A DNA stretch of 52,247 nt, from assembly GCA_017397885.1 (NCBI GenBank), contig JAFQHQ010000031.1:1-52247 (forward strand). Reading direction: 5' to 3'. Position 1 is the first letter of the stretch. Each line of letters starts with the position of its first letter. A model generated the notes under the pieces. The model saw only the letters and a list, made by a program, of their open reading frames with translations. It did no database searches and was not told the origin of the DNA. Below, piece after piece: positions 28,301-36,971 of this stretch. The stretch is from Clostridia bacterium (GTDB lineage Bacteria; Bacillota; Clostridia; UMGS1810). The position numbers and the translations under genes are program-made.

Positions 28301-28422
28301 TTTCAATTACTGCTCCCGACGACGATATTACCTATACCGCCAAAGCGTTCAGATGGGATGCATTAACTCAAAATCCCTATGAAGGTGCAACAATGGTTTC
28401 TCAAACCGTTGCGGCTCAGTAA
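25351..28422 (+). CDS. Giant exported concanavalin-repeat protein, near-duplicate without deacetylase domain
   Basis: The ATG follows a weak AAAGAG site. The 1,023-residue protein has its own signal peptide, unlike that of its paralogue in sequence, but it again ends VSA and gives a mature start HQNHKM. Residues to about 480 are almost identical to the protein at 21161-25030, and the rest are clearly homologous: tandem concanavalin-like domains (IYWDNLSINS, FWFDNLYLGKY), an SbsA-type Ig-like domain (about 835-930) and a final FxW domain (TYTAKAFRWDALTQNPY). It lacks the deacetylase-like tail. No enzyme motif is visible, so polysaccharide binding or a structural surface role is inferred. Transcription must cross the element 30 nt upstream. 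Confidence 0.8.
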   Translation: MKTRKFLSVIITLALLASCFASMSIVTVSAHQNHKMTMITFDELSETNPTGYLYGTGNNTTTDGTYKNMASISSDGARFSAGFNCNQWHYADVAAAPDERYGKSLLISEKYGEGATTVYAQSPLTPNNDLNGTINIKASLYTEKNSNDLYIQRGIKLRSTVPSPLDTTYREQYAVLFSHEASKVISVFGQSTGRTFIADTWYDMDITYNIETNQFHVIILEDGKDFVDMTGTSTGKLLGNVDNVYLYHSSAGDSRNNQKIYWDNLSINSVDKFTISEEDEFPLMDFENLKDQNAGEAFAEGLSSNYTYGFGYQSNPELSVLKALETDKGVSACVYGTPYPGAENTSMTVQRYEYPQLNISGYSLPQFHLKTSVKFQNTKLCGIYLNGQGAAEIMFYDNITAFGQTLFTGYDKTGDVWYDIDLIMDTETGYYDLTMVKTDDNTTKRISGFQTKYQTPITTVKFGHDRGSGTAATFVNESFFWFDNLYLGKYDVDDVGSQYSVDFQDGNLTSNYALTYTDIAVNDISATAGQYGSEEGTVETPVNATDSFAIPFINDKPYYQITAKFTLEDLNSQKNVYFGNLPILEILTTGQVKCNQSARPNTEGFLIVGNEYTITHVMQAGCTISSTYVSGVMDVNGTIKESKAGYGSGRPSGPYDPFKITVYPTNDAEKTSTLTLRDIIVDVSYATSTSKDYKIESLVNAAPNGTIFIPHDKRGSGYIYSADVKFNNFDVARSIAFGSNSAFASIDTNGILTMGEATAQLEADKVYRMVIDTNHATSSTATIELAGISATSAATPYINITQDMGANSIMSIDNVSFVAKIPLKVTSAEVSKNVHISDSVTISFTNALADEIGAENFKVYAPTGSITDSALVSDVDVVVSDDKKSVTLTFPKQGATHYHIAFDVTDVFSATLSDWVEVNTAPTPVAGAVAISVENRTATASFVSTGKEGNVFFAVALYADDELISLVPANVTLSKSDIEKEYKVSITAPDDDITYTAKAFRWDALTQNPYEGATMVSQTVAAQ
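25435..26786 (+). repeat. Long direct repeat, copy 2 (intragenic)
   Basis: Counterpart of 21239-22590. The conserved block begins exactly at the signal-peptidase site (TCGGCACATCAG, encoding S-A-H-Q), while the signal-peptide coding DNA just before it is different. Confidence 0.9.
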
Positions 28423-28468
28423 ATTAAGCTTGATTGCTCTAAAACTTTCTTCATAAACTCGTTTTATT

Positions 28469-28494
28469 CCGGACGGGCAAATTGCCCGTCCCGG
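28469..28494 (+). terminator. Strong hairpin, possible terminator
   Basis: CCGGACGGGCAA / TTGCCCGTCC(C)GG, a nearly perfect stem with a minimal loop, 46 nt after the stop codon. It has no T-run, so attenuation or mRNA protection is an alternative to termination. Confidence 0.5.
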
Positions 28495-28596
28495 AGCAAA
28501 ACGGCAGTTCATTTTAATGAGCAACGAATAATAAGCAAGGTTCTTTTGTTTGTTATCCGTTTCTTATTAAAAACATTATTATGTATAGGTGAGATT

Positions 28597-30771
28597 ATGA
28601 AAAAGATATTCTTTTTGACAATCTTAATATTAATTCTTTCTCCCTTTGCGGTTTCTGCCCATCAGCAGTCAAAGGACTATTTTGACTTTGAAACTTATGT
28701 GGGAAATGACGAAACCCTTCAGGTTGTTCCCAAGGGCGGCTCATACGGAAACTGGGGAGTCAACAATCCGCTGAATTCCTCTACACTTCTTCGTGACGGG
28801 GTTACATCGGCGAAAACCGACAAGGGCACATCCATGGTTCTTGTGAGAAAAAATGCCCAGTATCCGGGAATTTACTATTCGTTCAAAAACAATTATACCA
28901 TTGCCGACAGTCTCCACGTTTCATTTGCAATCAAAATAAGCGGAACAATTGAAGATGGTTCGGTAATATTCAGATTCCGAAAACCCAACAATTCAACTCC
29001 CTACAATGTGATGACATTTTCCGATTCGGGATATGTTACATTCTTTGGTAAGGTGTTTCGCAAAGACGGAATCACTCCCCGATACGAAAAAGACAAGTGG
29101 TACTATGTTGATGTCATCTATGATGTAACAAGCGGCTATACCAAAATCAATCTTAACGACGGTGAAGATTTTAATATAGATTATGAGGGTATGAGTGGCT
29201 ATGAGGAAGCACTTACTCCCGTGCAGCTTGTTATGGTTGAGACCACCGGGTACATAAAAGGCGGTTATGAAGGAAGAATCTATCTTGACGACTGGCTTGT
29301 TGAGTCAATTCCCAAGGTATATGTTGAAAACCGCGTTCAAACCTTTTCGGATTTTGATTTTTCCCCCGACGGCACAAAGGTTTCCGATGAATATATGCTG
29401 ACAAGCTTTGTTGCCAATCAGTCCGATACCAAGACCTTTGCAGGAGTTTTTAAAGATGAACTTGACGGAACCGAGGCCTTGGCACTCTCAATGAATACAG
29501 ATACTCCGCTTTCCCTTTGGGGCAATTTTAAGTATAAGATAAATAATGCCGGAACCTTCGAAACCGACCTTCGTCTGTGCAACTCCATTGCCGACACGGT
29601 TTTGTATCTTGGCAATACCGCCTGTTATGAAGAAGCACTGAGAATCAAGGCTCAGACCGGTAGCGTATCTTTGTTTGGTCAGTGCACACAGATAAGTCTT
29701 TCGCCGTTTAAGGATTATCACATTTCTCTATCCTTCGATTTGTTATCGGGATGCGGATTTGCCAAAATTTCAGATGGTGAAAATATTTGGCAAGCAAGCT
29801 TTACCTTACCGCTTCCCCGTGTAGAAGAAGTTTCGGCATACAAGCTTTGTTTTGAAAACTATATGCCGCACGGACAGACGGCTATGAAGACGATTGTTGA
29901 TAACATATCGCTATATGGCAGAGATTCGATTTATATTTCACACTGTGATATGAACGAACCTGCAGAGGGAGTTTTGTTAAACAGTCAAAACAACCGTACA
30001 AAAACGCTTTATGTTCCCTCAAATTCAGGTTCATCATATCATTTTGGCTACACACTGAACCCCGGCTTTGAATCGGGCAGAATTAAGCTTATGCTTTCGG
30101 GCGAAAGCGATGAAAGCTTTTTGGAGCTTGACTTATCAACTCTCACGGCCAAATCGGGAGATGGAGAGGGGATAGTCATTGACAAAACCATTCCTGTTGA
30201 TTTGAATGCACAAATCACCAAAACCTCGGTAAAGGTAAGCGCAGTTCAAAAGGGTGTTGTACTTTTGGAAAAAGATATTGCCTTGTCTGACAACAAAAAT
30301 ATTTTCGGGTCTTATCTTGAATATGAAACCGATTCGTCGGACGAAGTAAAAGTCACAAAACATTTCGGTTCTGCAAAGTATGATTTTGACATAAGCGAAG
30401 CTTTTGTTTCGGGAAGTGGGGAATATACGGTAAAACTCAATAATCCCATAGACACAAAAGCCTCTGTCACGGCAAAGGTTAACCGCAGTGTTGCAGTGTA
30501 TGAGATTGCAGATGCCTACACGTTGAAGATTTTCCATTCTACGGACTGCGATGCAAACATCACTCTAAATATCAAAGACATCTTCGGAAATGCAAAAACA
30601 TTGACCGCAGAGGTTGCCAAAACAGATGTCAAAGACGGATATATAATATCAAATCCCGTATTTCTTGCGGAAAAGTCGGGCATATATACTTCAATTACCC
30701 AAACCCGGCCGGGCAGTATAAACGCAGTTATAAATATAGAGCATATCAGTAATAAGGAGGAACAACAATGA
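28597..30771 (+). CDS. Exported concanavalin-like protein with predicted N-terminal His
   Basis: The ATG at 28597 is chosen because AGGTGAG lies just upstream and it opens directly into a signal peptide; a longer in-frame start at 28546 has no such support. The 724-residue chain has a signal peptide ending FAVSA, leaving HQQSKDYFDFETYVGNDETL at the mature N-terminus. Two concanavalin-like domains follow (about 25-245, ending IYLDDWLVES, and about 245-450), then two or three beta-rich domains without a family I recognise. FDFETYVGNDETL is shared with the second half of the SLH protein downstream. The gene overlaps that SLH gene by 4 nt (ATGA), which predicts translational coupling and joint assembly at the cell surface. 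Confidence 0.8.
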   Translation: MKKIFFLTILILILSPFAVSAHQQSKDYFDFETYVGNDETLQVVPKGGSYGNWGVNNPLNSSTLLRDGVTSAKTDKGTSMVLVRKNAQYPGIYYSFKNNYTIADSLHVSFAIKISGTIEDGSVIFRFRKPNNSTPYNVMTFSDSGYVTFFGKVFRKDGITPRYEKDKWYYVDVIYDVTSGYTKINLNDGEDFNIDYEGMSGYEEALTPVQLVMVETTGYIKGGYEGRIYLDDWLVESIPKVYVENRVQTFSDFDFSPDGTKVSDEYMLTSFVANQSDTKTFAGVFKDELDGTEALALSMNTDTPLSLWGNFKYKINNAGTFETDLRLCNSIADTVLYLGNTACYEEALRIKAQTGSVSLFGQCTQISLSPFKDYHISLSFDLLSGCGFAKISDGENIWQASFTLPLPRVEEVSAYKLCFENYMPHGQTAMKTIVDNISLYGRDSIYISHCDMNEPAEGVLLNSQNNRTKTLYVPSNSGSSYHFGYTLNPGFESGRIKLMLSGESDESFLELDLSTLTAKSGDGEGIVIDKTIPVDLNAQITKTSVKVSAVQKGVVLLEKDIALSDNKNIFGSYLEYETDSSDEVKVTKHFGSAKYDFDISEAFVSGSGEYTVKLNNPIDTKASVTAKVNRSVAVYEIADAYTLKIFHSTDCDANITLNIKDIFGNAKTLTAEVAKTDVKDGYIISNPVFLAEKSGIYTSITQTRPGSINAVINIEHISNKEEQQ

Positions 30772-33700
30772 GAAAAATAATTTCACTGATTTGTGTTTTG
30801 TCGCTTCTTGCAACAAGCGTATTCACTGTGAATATGTCAAGCGCAGTTGCGGCAGATTCAGAGCTTATGTCACTAAGCTTTGATTTTGAAGGCTACAAGG
30901 GCTATGACAATCTTAGTGTGCAGAGTCTCAGAGACTATGGCGGAAAATGGGACTCATATGCAATTGCAGGAGACGGAGTAACCGGTGTAACAGATGTCGA
31001 GACCGACAGAGGAACAAGTCTCAACATCATAAACCGTGCAGGTTCCGGAAAAGACTATGTGTTTGTCAGACCCTGTCTTCCGGCTAATGCGACCAAATCT
31101 CTCAAAATCAAATTTTCATTCAACTTCAGAGATCTTGTGCGTGGCTATGCTGTTCGTCTTAACAACAGTCAGGTAATTATGCAAAATATCTACAACAAGG
31201 TTTCTGTTATGGGCAATGCTTTCAGCCAACCTGCAAAAACAGAAGTGTGGTATGATTTTGACATTTCTCTTAATCTCAAAAACGGCTATTACGTTGCGAG
31301 CATAACAAGCGAAGGCAGAACCGAAACCTTTGAAGGTGTATATTCTGCCGCAATCGGAAAATCGTATAACTATATGGATATGGGTTATTACGGCGGAAAA
31401 GGTACGCTTGAACTGAATAACCTCTGGCTTGACGACCTTTATTTTGCCGAGACCGAGGATTTTTGCAAATCGGCACTTTCCGAAAGTGATTTTGCTTCCT
31501 TTGAAGCAGATGCCAACGGCAGCAAAGTTCCCGAAGGCTTTTCTTCAACAGGCATCAGTGCAGATGTTAACGGATTTTATTCCGAAAACGGCAAGCTTAA
31601 GGTTGTAACAGGAAACACCACTCCTCTTACCCTCGAAAAGACAATCCCCGTTACAGACGCACTTCCTGCATCGGTATTCGGAACACTTCGTGTTTTGTCA
31701 AATCTTAATCTTTCCGACAAAAATGCCGACAGAAGCTTTATGATAGGAAGCAAAGAGATTGCAAAATTTTCATCCGACGGCACTTTAACTGTCGGTGATG
31801 CATCTGCAAGCTACGAAACCAACACCGACTACAAGGTTTCTGTTAAGATTGATACCAATGCAAACAAAGCCGAAGTCTCGGTTTCAGACGAAAACGGCGA
31901 ACTTGCGGGCGGTGAGGTGTCACTTTCAGCTTCCGACATTAAAAATATTATATTTAAAACCGTTCAGACTTCTTCTGCTTCCGAGGCATATCTTGCAGAT
32001 TTCAGTATCTACAATGATAATGGTCTTAAATTAAGTGCCTCAAATCCTGCAGACGGTTCAAAAAATATCAAACCCCAAAATGTTACTCTCACTTTCTCCA
32101 ATCCAATAGAAAGTATAGGTGACATCACATTTGGAGGTGAGGATGCAAGCTATGAGCTTACCGCTAAAAATGAAATTACCGTCTACACTGCATCCATGAT
32201 GGAATACGGCAAAGAATATGTGCTTGACCTTTCGGCGGTAACCGATATTTTCGGTGAATCAAAAAATTTCAGCCTCAAGCTTTCAACAATCGAAGCAAAG
32301 ACTCTCGGAAAGCTTTCCTTGGAGGCAGGGGAGAACATAACCGCCTCTGTTACCGGTGTTGCAAATGACGGTCAGGATTACGGCTATACTCTTGTTCTTG
32401 TTCAGTATAACGAAACAAACAACATGCTCATAGACTTGGCAAAGACAGATTTCACCTTGGAAGAAGCTTCAAAGAAATTCACGGCTTCTCTTGTCAATGC
32501 TCCGGGTTCATATTACGAAGCATACCTCTGGGACAGCTTTGATGCAAAAAACGCCCTCTGTGATAAAATCACCTTTGGAACCGAACCCTTTGCCGATGCT
32601 GAGTCCGGCAACGACGGTTTTTCGGAGAATATGGACACAGGTGTTGTGTCCGGTTCTAACCTTGGCATAAAAGCTGACGGTCACTCTGTTTTGATTGTTT
32701 TAAAACCCGGCAAGACACCCGAAGACATCAAATCGGCTGAAAAGCTTACCGATGTTATCGATTTTATCAAACAGTTCGATTCAAAAGAAACCGATGTTAT
32801 TTCCTACACTCCTTCTGCAGGAAACGGTATGTATTCATATATTATTGACGGAAGCTATGTTGAAGATGCATTCGACTACATAGATCCCTCATATGTTTCA
32901 ATGGTATATGAAGAAATTAACAAAGATAATGCAGATTTTGTAAAATGCATTTCGGACTACAATAAGATTCTTGTTTGTGATACAACCGAACTCGATACTT
33001 TTGATGACGATAAAAAATCAGAACTCAACTCCATCATTCTTGCAAAGAGAGATGAGCTTGAAAATAAATTTGAAACAATAGCATCCTTCCACGATGCCTA
33101 TTATCACGCAGTAGCAAATATTCTTGTTAAATATTCGGACAAAGCCTCAGATGTTCAGACAGCTTTTGAAAAATACGGCAAAGAATACGGCATAGAGAAT
33201 CTTTCGGCCTACAAAACCTATGCTGAATCGAACGACACTGCAAAGGCAGATGTGTATGTGGTAGTTGCAAATGCAGCTCTCGGCGAAAGAGACACATTTG
33301 AGAAGGTAGATACCATTGTTTCAAACACAATTGTATTTTCTGCCATCAGAAATTCACAAACTCAATCTCAGATAGGAACCATCATTGCCGAAAACAATGA
33401 TACTGCTTTGCATCTTGATTTGTCTCAATATAACAAGGTTACAAATAAGGCGGCTCTTCACACAAAACTTATCGGAGCAAACGTATATAATGCCGAAGAG
33501 TTTAAAACAGTTTTCGATAAGGCTGTGGCAGAAAGACTCGAAGAAGAAGAAAACGAAAAAGATGTTTCCGAGGGTATTGTTCCCGCAGGAAATTCAGTTT
33601 TCCACGACTTTGAAACATACGTGGGTAACGACGAAACACTTTCAATTCAGACTCTCCAAAACTGGACAACAGGCTGGGGTGCATACGGTCTTGGTGAAGG

Positions 33701-36700
33701 TGTTGCAGGTCCCACCTCTGTTAAAACAGACCGCGGAAACAGTCTTAATATTGTAAACAGAGATCAAGACGGCAAATACGGTTCTGCTCAGGTTCGTCCC
33801 GCCGCAAAGGAAAAAATTGAAACGAGCCTTGAAATCAAGGTTTCAATCCGTCCCATAGAGTTCAATGTTTCAGCGGTAATTTATTTCTTCGGTGACGGCA
33901 GTCCCAATCAGCTCACCGCATTCCTTATGCGTGCCGATGACAACAACATCAATGTTATCGGAACAAAGCTTGACTTCCTTCCCGAGGCTGACAAATGGTA
34001 TGACATAGTATTTAAAATAAACAAGGTTTCCGGTTACTTTGAAGCAACCGTAACCTGCGGCGATAAGAGTCAGACCGTGAAAGGTGTTAATGAAACAATC
34101 AAAAACTTCAAAACCTTCAACTCTATTGGTGTGGGTTATTCGGGTAACAGAAGATTCGGCGACATTTCCAATCTCTGGATTGATGATATTTCAATCAGAG
34201 AAACAGACCCCTTCTGTCTCACGATGGATGAGAAATCAGATTTCGAAAGCTTCACCCCCGGAACAACCGGAACCACTGTTCCCGAAGGCTTTGAAGCTTC
34301 GGGCACTGTTAAAGACAAAAACGGATTCTATTCGGAAGAAGGCACTCTTGTTATGAAGACTGCCGCCGATGGCGAGCTTTCTCTCAAAAAGAAATTTGAT
34401 TTCAAATCACCCTACACAGCTTCTGTATACGGAAACATAAGAACAGAATTTGAGCTTAATATTCCCGATGCCAATGCCGACAGAATAATAAAAATCGGCG
34501 AAACAGAGGTTGCAAAATTTGGCTCAGACGGAAAATTCACCGTTGCACAGGCTCAAACAGATTATGAAACAGGAAAAGATTACAAAGTCGTTGTGAAAGC
34601 TGATTCCTCAAAGCTTACCGATGACAAGGGTGCAACCTACTATAACAAGGTGACAGTCATTGTGACCGACGAAAACGGCGAAGTGTTTAACGGAACCTGC
34701 AAGATTCCCGATGGCACAATAAGCAATGCAACACTTTCGGTTGTTCAGAAAGACGCCCCCTCCGAAACCCTTGTTAAGGCGTTTGATGTATGCACCGACA
34801 ACGGTTTCTTCATTGAATCTGCAATGCCGGCTTCCTATGAAACAGATGTTATTCCTGCTGATGCAGAGTTTGCATTTTCAAATTCAGTGGAAGAAATCGG
34901 CTCTGTTACTTTGAATGATGTTCCTGTTCAATATGAATTCACCTCGGATAAATCAATCAAAGTTAAAATAAAAGATGACCTTGAATATAACAAAAAATAT
35001 GTGATTAACATCACGGGTGCAAAAGATAAGTTCGGCGAAACAAAAGATTTCAAACACACATTCTACACAGTGTATGCATCTTCTCTCTCCGGCATATCCA
35101 TAAAAGAAAGCACCAATATAACAGCATCGGTGAGCGGTTTCTCCTATGATGGAAACAAATATAACTACACCCTCATTCTTGCATCCTTCGATGCAAAAAC
35201 CAACAAGCTCATAAACATTGCCAAAACTCCCGTTTCTCTTGGCGCATCTTTGAAGGACTATTCGGTATCCTTTGAAAAAACAGACGGAGCCTACTATGAA
35301 GCTTATGTCTGGGACAGCGTAAATGGAATGGGTGCCGTAAAAGACAAAGCAATCTTTGGCACAAATGAGCTTGCAGATGTTCTTCCCGGCAAAGACGGTT
35401 ATGTTCAGAATATGGACACAGGCGTTCTCACTGCCACAAACACCGGCATCAACAAAGAAGAAAAAAATACACTTCTTGTTCTTAAACCCGGCAAAAATAT
35501 GAATGATGTTAAAGTCGCTTCAAAGCTTGGTGATGTTGTGGAATACATCGGTCAGTTTGACGGTGTTTCCAATGACGTATATGCATTTACTCCGTCTGTG
35601 GGAGGAAAATACGGTGTTGCAATAAACGGCGTGTTCAAATCCAATGCATTCACTTACATTGATTCGGCAGTAATTGAAAATGTGTTTGCCGAGATTAACA
35701 AAGAAGATGCAAACTATGTTCAGTGTATTGAAAATTACAATGATATACTTTGTGCAGATACAACCGAGCTTGCACAATTTGATGACACTCAAAAAGCGAG
35801 ACTTGAAGCTCTCATAAACGAAGAAAGAGCAAAGCTTGCAGATGGATTTGAAACAGTCAGTCAGTTCTCCGATGCCTACAACTATGCAATTGCCCGTGTT
35901 GTACTTGAGACTGCAAAAAGTGGAGACGATGTTAAGACAGCTCTCGAAAAATACGGCACAGAGCTTGGAATGAAAGAATTTATTGCCTACAAGACCTATG
36001 AATCTGTTCCCGAAGCCGGAAAGAAAGCAATTTATTCGGATATTGCATCCACAGAAGATCTCTCAACCATGGAGAAAATTGAAAAGGCTTTTGCCGATGC
36101 AACAATTCTCAGAGCTGTTCAGTATTCCGATAACTATGTTGAAATTAAGAACATAGTCACCGACAACAACGACTATCTCGGCTTTGACACAAAAGATTAC
36201 GACCGACTTGAAAAACAGTCTGCCGTAAACAAAGCTCTTGTTGGAAAATACTATTCAAGTCTTGAAAAGTTCGAATCAGCCTTTGACGATGCAGTCAAAG
36301 AGCAGAAAAAGAAAGAATCTGGCAAAGACAACGGCGGTTCATCCGGCGGCTCGTCGGGCGGTTCCTTTGGTGGAAGTGTAGACAAAGAGCTTGTTCTCGG
36401 CCCCGTTGTAGTTGAAGATACAAAATTAACCTTTACCGATATCGCATCTTACCCGTGGGCAAAAGAAGCCATTGAATCACTCAGTGCAAAAGGCGTTATT
36501 TCGGGCAGAGGTGCAGGCATTTTTGATCCCGGTGCAACGGTTACCCGTGAAGAATTTACCAAAATGGTAATCAATGCATTCACATCAGCAGATGCTAATC
36601 TCACCTGTGATTTTGCAGATGTTCAAAGCGGTGCATGGTATTATTCCTACATTGCTACCGGTGTTAAAATAGGCATAATCAACGGCACAAGCAAAACCAC

Positions 36701-36971
36701 CTTTGGCGTTGGCGAAAAAATCACAAGGCAGGATATGGCTGCAATTTTATATCGTGCATCCGAGGTCTTTGGCATAAATCTTGAAAACGGTACTCTCGGC
36801 TTTGCAGATTCCGCATCTGTTTCAGATTACGCCAAAACAGCCGTTGCATCCCTTGCAGCTTCGGGCATAGTAAACGGCAAGGGCAACAATTGCTTTGAGC
36901 CTCACAGCTTTGCCACAAGAGCAGAAAGTGCAAAAATGATTTATGAAACTTTAGAAAGGGGAGATAAATAA
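30768..36971 (+). CDS. Giant SLH-anchored surface protein with internal duplication
   Basis: AAGGAGG precedes the ATG, which overlaps the previous stop. The 2,067-residue protein has a signal peptide (cut near SSAVAA). The mature part is two homologous halves of about 900 residues. Each has a concanavalin-like domain starting FDFExYxGxDxL (near residues 38 and 944), a second such domain, an SbsA-type Ig-like domain, an FxW domain (YYEAYLWDSF, YYEAYVWDSV) and a long helical region. A Gly/Ser linker (about 1855-1875) leads to three SLH repeats (about 1887-2067: YPWAKEAIESLSAKGVISG, AWYYSYIATGVKIGIING, DYAKTAVASLAASGIVNG). SLH domains hold proteins to pyruvylated cell-wall polymer, so this is likely the anchor or scaffold of the surface block. 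It overlaps the next gene by 1 nt. Confidence 0.85.
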   Translation: MRKIISLICVLSLLATSVFTVNMSSAVAADSELMSLSFDFEGYKGYDNLSVQSLRDYGGKWDSYAIAGDGVTGVTDVETDRGTSLNIINRAGSGKDYVFVRPCLPANATKSLKIKFSFNFRDLVRGYAVRLNNSQVIMQNIYNKVSVMGNAFSQPAKTEVWYDFDISLNLKNGYYVASITSEGRTETFEGVYSAAIGKSYNYMDMGYYGGKGTLELNNLWLDDLYFAETEDFCKSALSESDFASFEADANGSKVPEGFSSTGISADVNGFYSENGKLKVVTGNTTPLTLEKTIPVTDALPASVFGTLRVLSNLNLSDKNADRSFMIGSKEIAKFSSDGTLTVGDASASYETNTDYKVSVKIDTNANKAEVSVSDENGELAGGEVSLSASDIKNIIFKTVQTSSASEAYLADFSIYNDNGLKLSASNPADGSKNIKPQNVTLTFSNPIESIGDITFGGEDASYELTAKNEITVYTASMMEYGKEYVLDLSAVTDIFGESKNFSLKLSTIEAKTLGKLSLEAGENITASVTGVANDGQDYGYTLVLVQYNETNNMLIDLAKTDFTLEEASKKFTASLVNAPGSYYEAYLWDSFDAKNALCDKITFGTEPFADAESGNDGFSENMDTGVVSGSNLGIKADGHSVLIVLKPGKTPEDIKSAEKLTDVIDFIKQFDSKETDVISYTPSAGNGMYSYIIDGSYVEDAFDYIDPSYVSMVYEEINKDNADFVKCISDYNKILVCDTTELDTFDDDKKSELNSIILAKRDELENKFETIASFHDAYYHAVANILVKYSDKASDVQTAFEKYGKEYGIENLSAYKTYAESNDTAKADVYVVVANAALGERDTFEKVDTIVSNTIVFSAIRNSQTQSQIGTIIAENNDTALHLDLSQYNKVTNKAALHTKLIGANVYNAEEFKTVFDKAVAERLEEEENEKDVSEGIVPAGNSVFHDFETYVGNDETLSIQTLQNWTTGWGAYGLGEGVAGPTSVKTDRGNSLNIVNRDQDGKYGSAQVRPAAKEKIETSLEIKVSIRPIEFNVSAVIYFFGDGSPNQLTAFLMRADDNNINVIGTKLDFLPEADKWYDIVFKINKVSGYFEATVTCGDKSQTVKGVNETIKNFKTFNSIGVGYSGNRRFGDISNLWIDDISIRETDPFCLTMDEKSDFESFTPGTTGTTVPEGFEASGTVKDKNGFYSEEGTLVMKTAADGELSLKKKFDFKSPYTASVYGNIRTEFELNIPDANADRIIKIGETEVAKFGSDGKFTVAQAQTDYETGKDYKVVVKADSSKLTDDKGATYYNKVTVIVTDENGEVFNGTCKIPDGTISNATLSVVQKDAPSETLVKAFDVCTDNGFFIESAMPASYETDVIPADAEFAFSNSVEEIGSVTLNDVPVQYEFTSDKSIKVKIKDDLEYNKKYVINITGAKDKFGETKDFKHTFYTVYASSLSGISIKESTNITASVSGFSYDGNKYNYTLILASFDAKTNKLINIAKTPVSLGASLKDYSVSFEKTDGAYYEAYVWDSVNGMGAVKDKAIFGTNELADVLPGKDGYVQNMDTGVLTATNTGINKEEKNTLLVLKPGKNMNDVKVASKLGDVVEYIGQFDGVSNDVYAFTPSVGGKYGVAINGVFKSNAFTYIDSAVIENVFAEINKEDANYVQCIENYNDILCADTTELAQFDDTQKARLEALINEERAKLADGFETVSQFSDAYNYAIARVVLETAKSGDDVKTALEKYGTELGMKEFIAYKTYESVPEAGKKAIYSDIASTEDLSTMEKIEKAFADATILRAVQYSDNYVEIKNIVTDNNDYLGFDTKDYDRLEKQSAVNKALVGKYYSSLEKFESAFDDAVKEQKKKESGKDNGGSSGGSSGGSFGGSVDKELVLGPVVVEDTKLTFTDIASYPWAKEAIESLSAKGVISGRGAGIFDPGATVTREEFTKMVINAFTSADANLTCDFADVQSGAWYYSYIATGVKIGIINGTSKTTFGVGEKITRQDMAAILYRASEVFGINLENGTLGFADSASVSDYAKTAVASLAASGIVNGKGNNCFEPHSFATRAESAKMIYETLERGDK

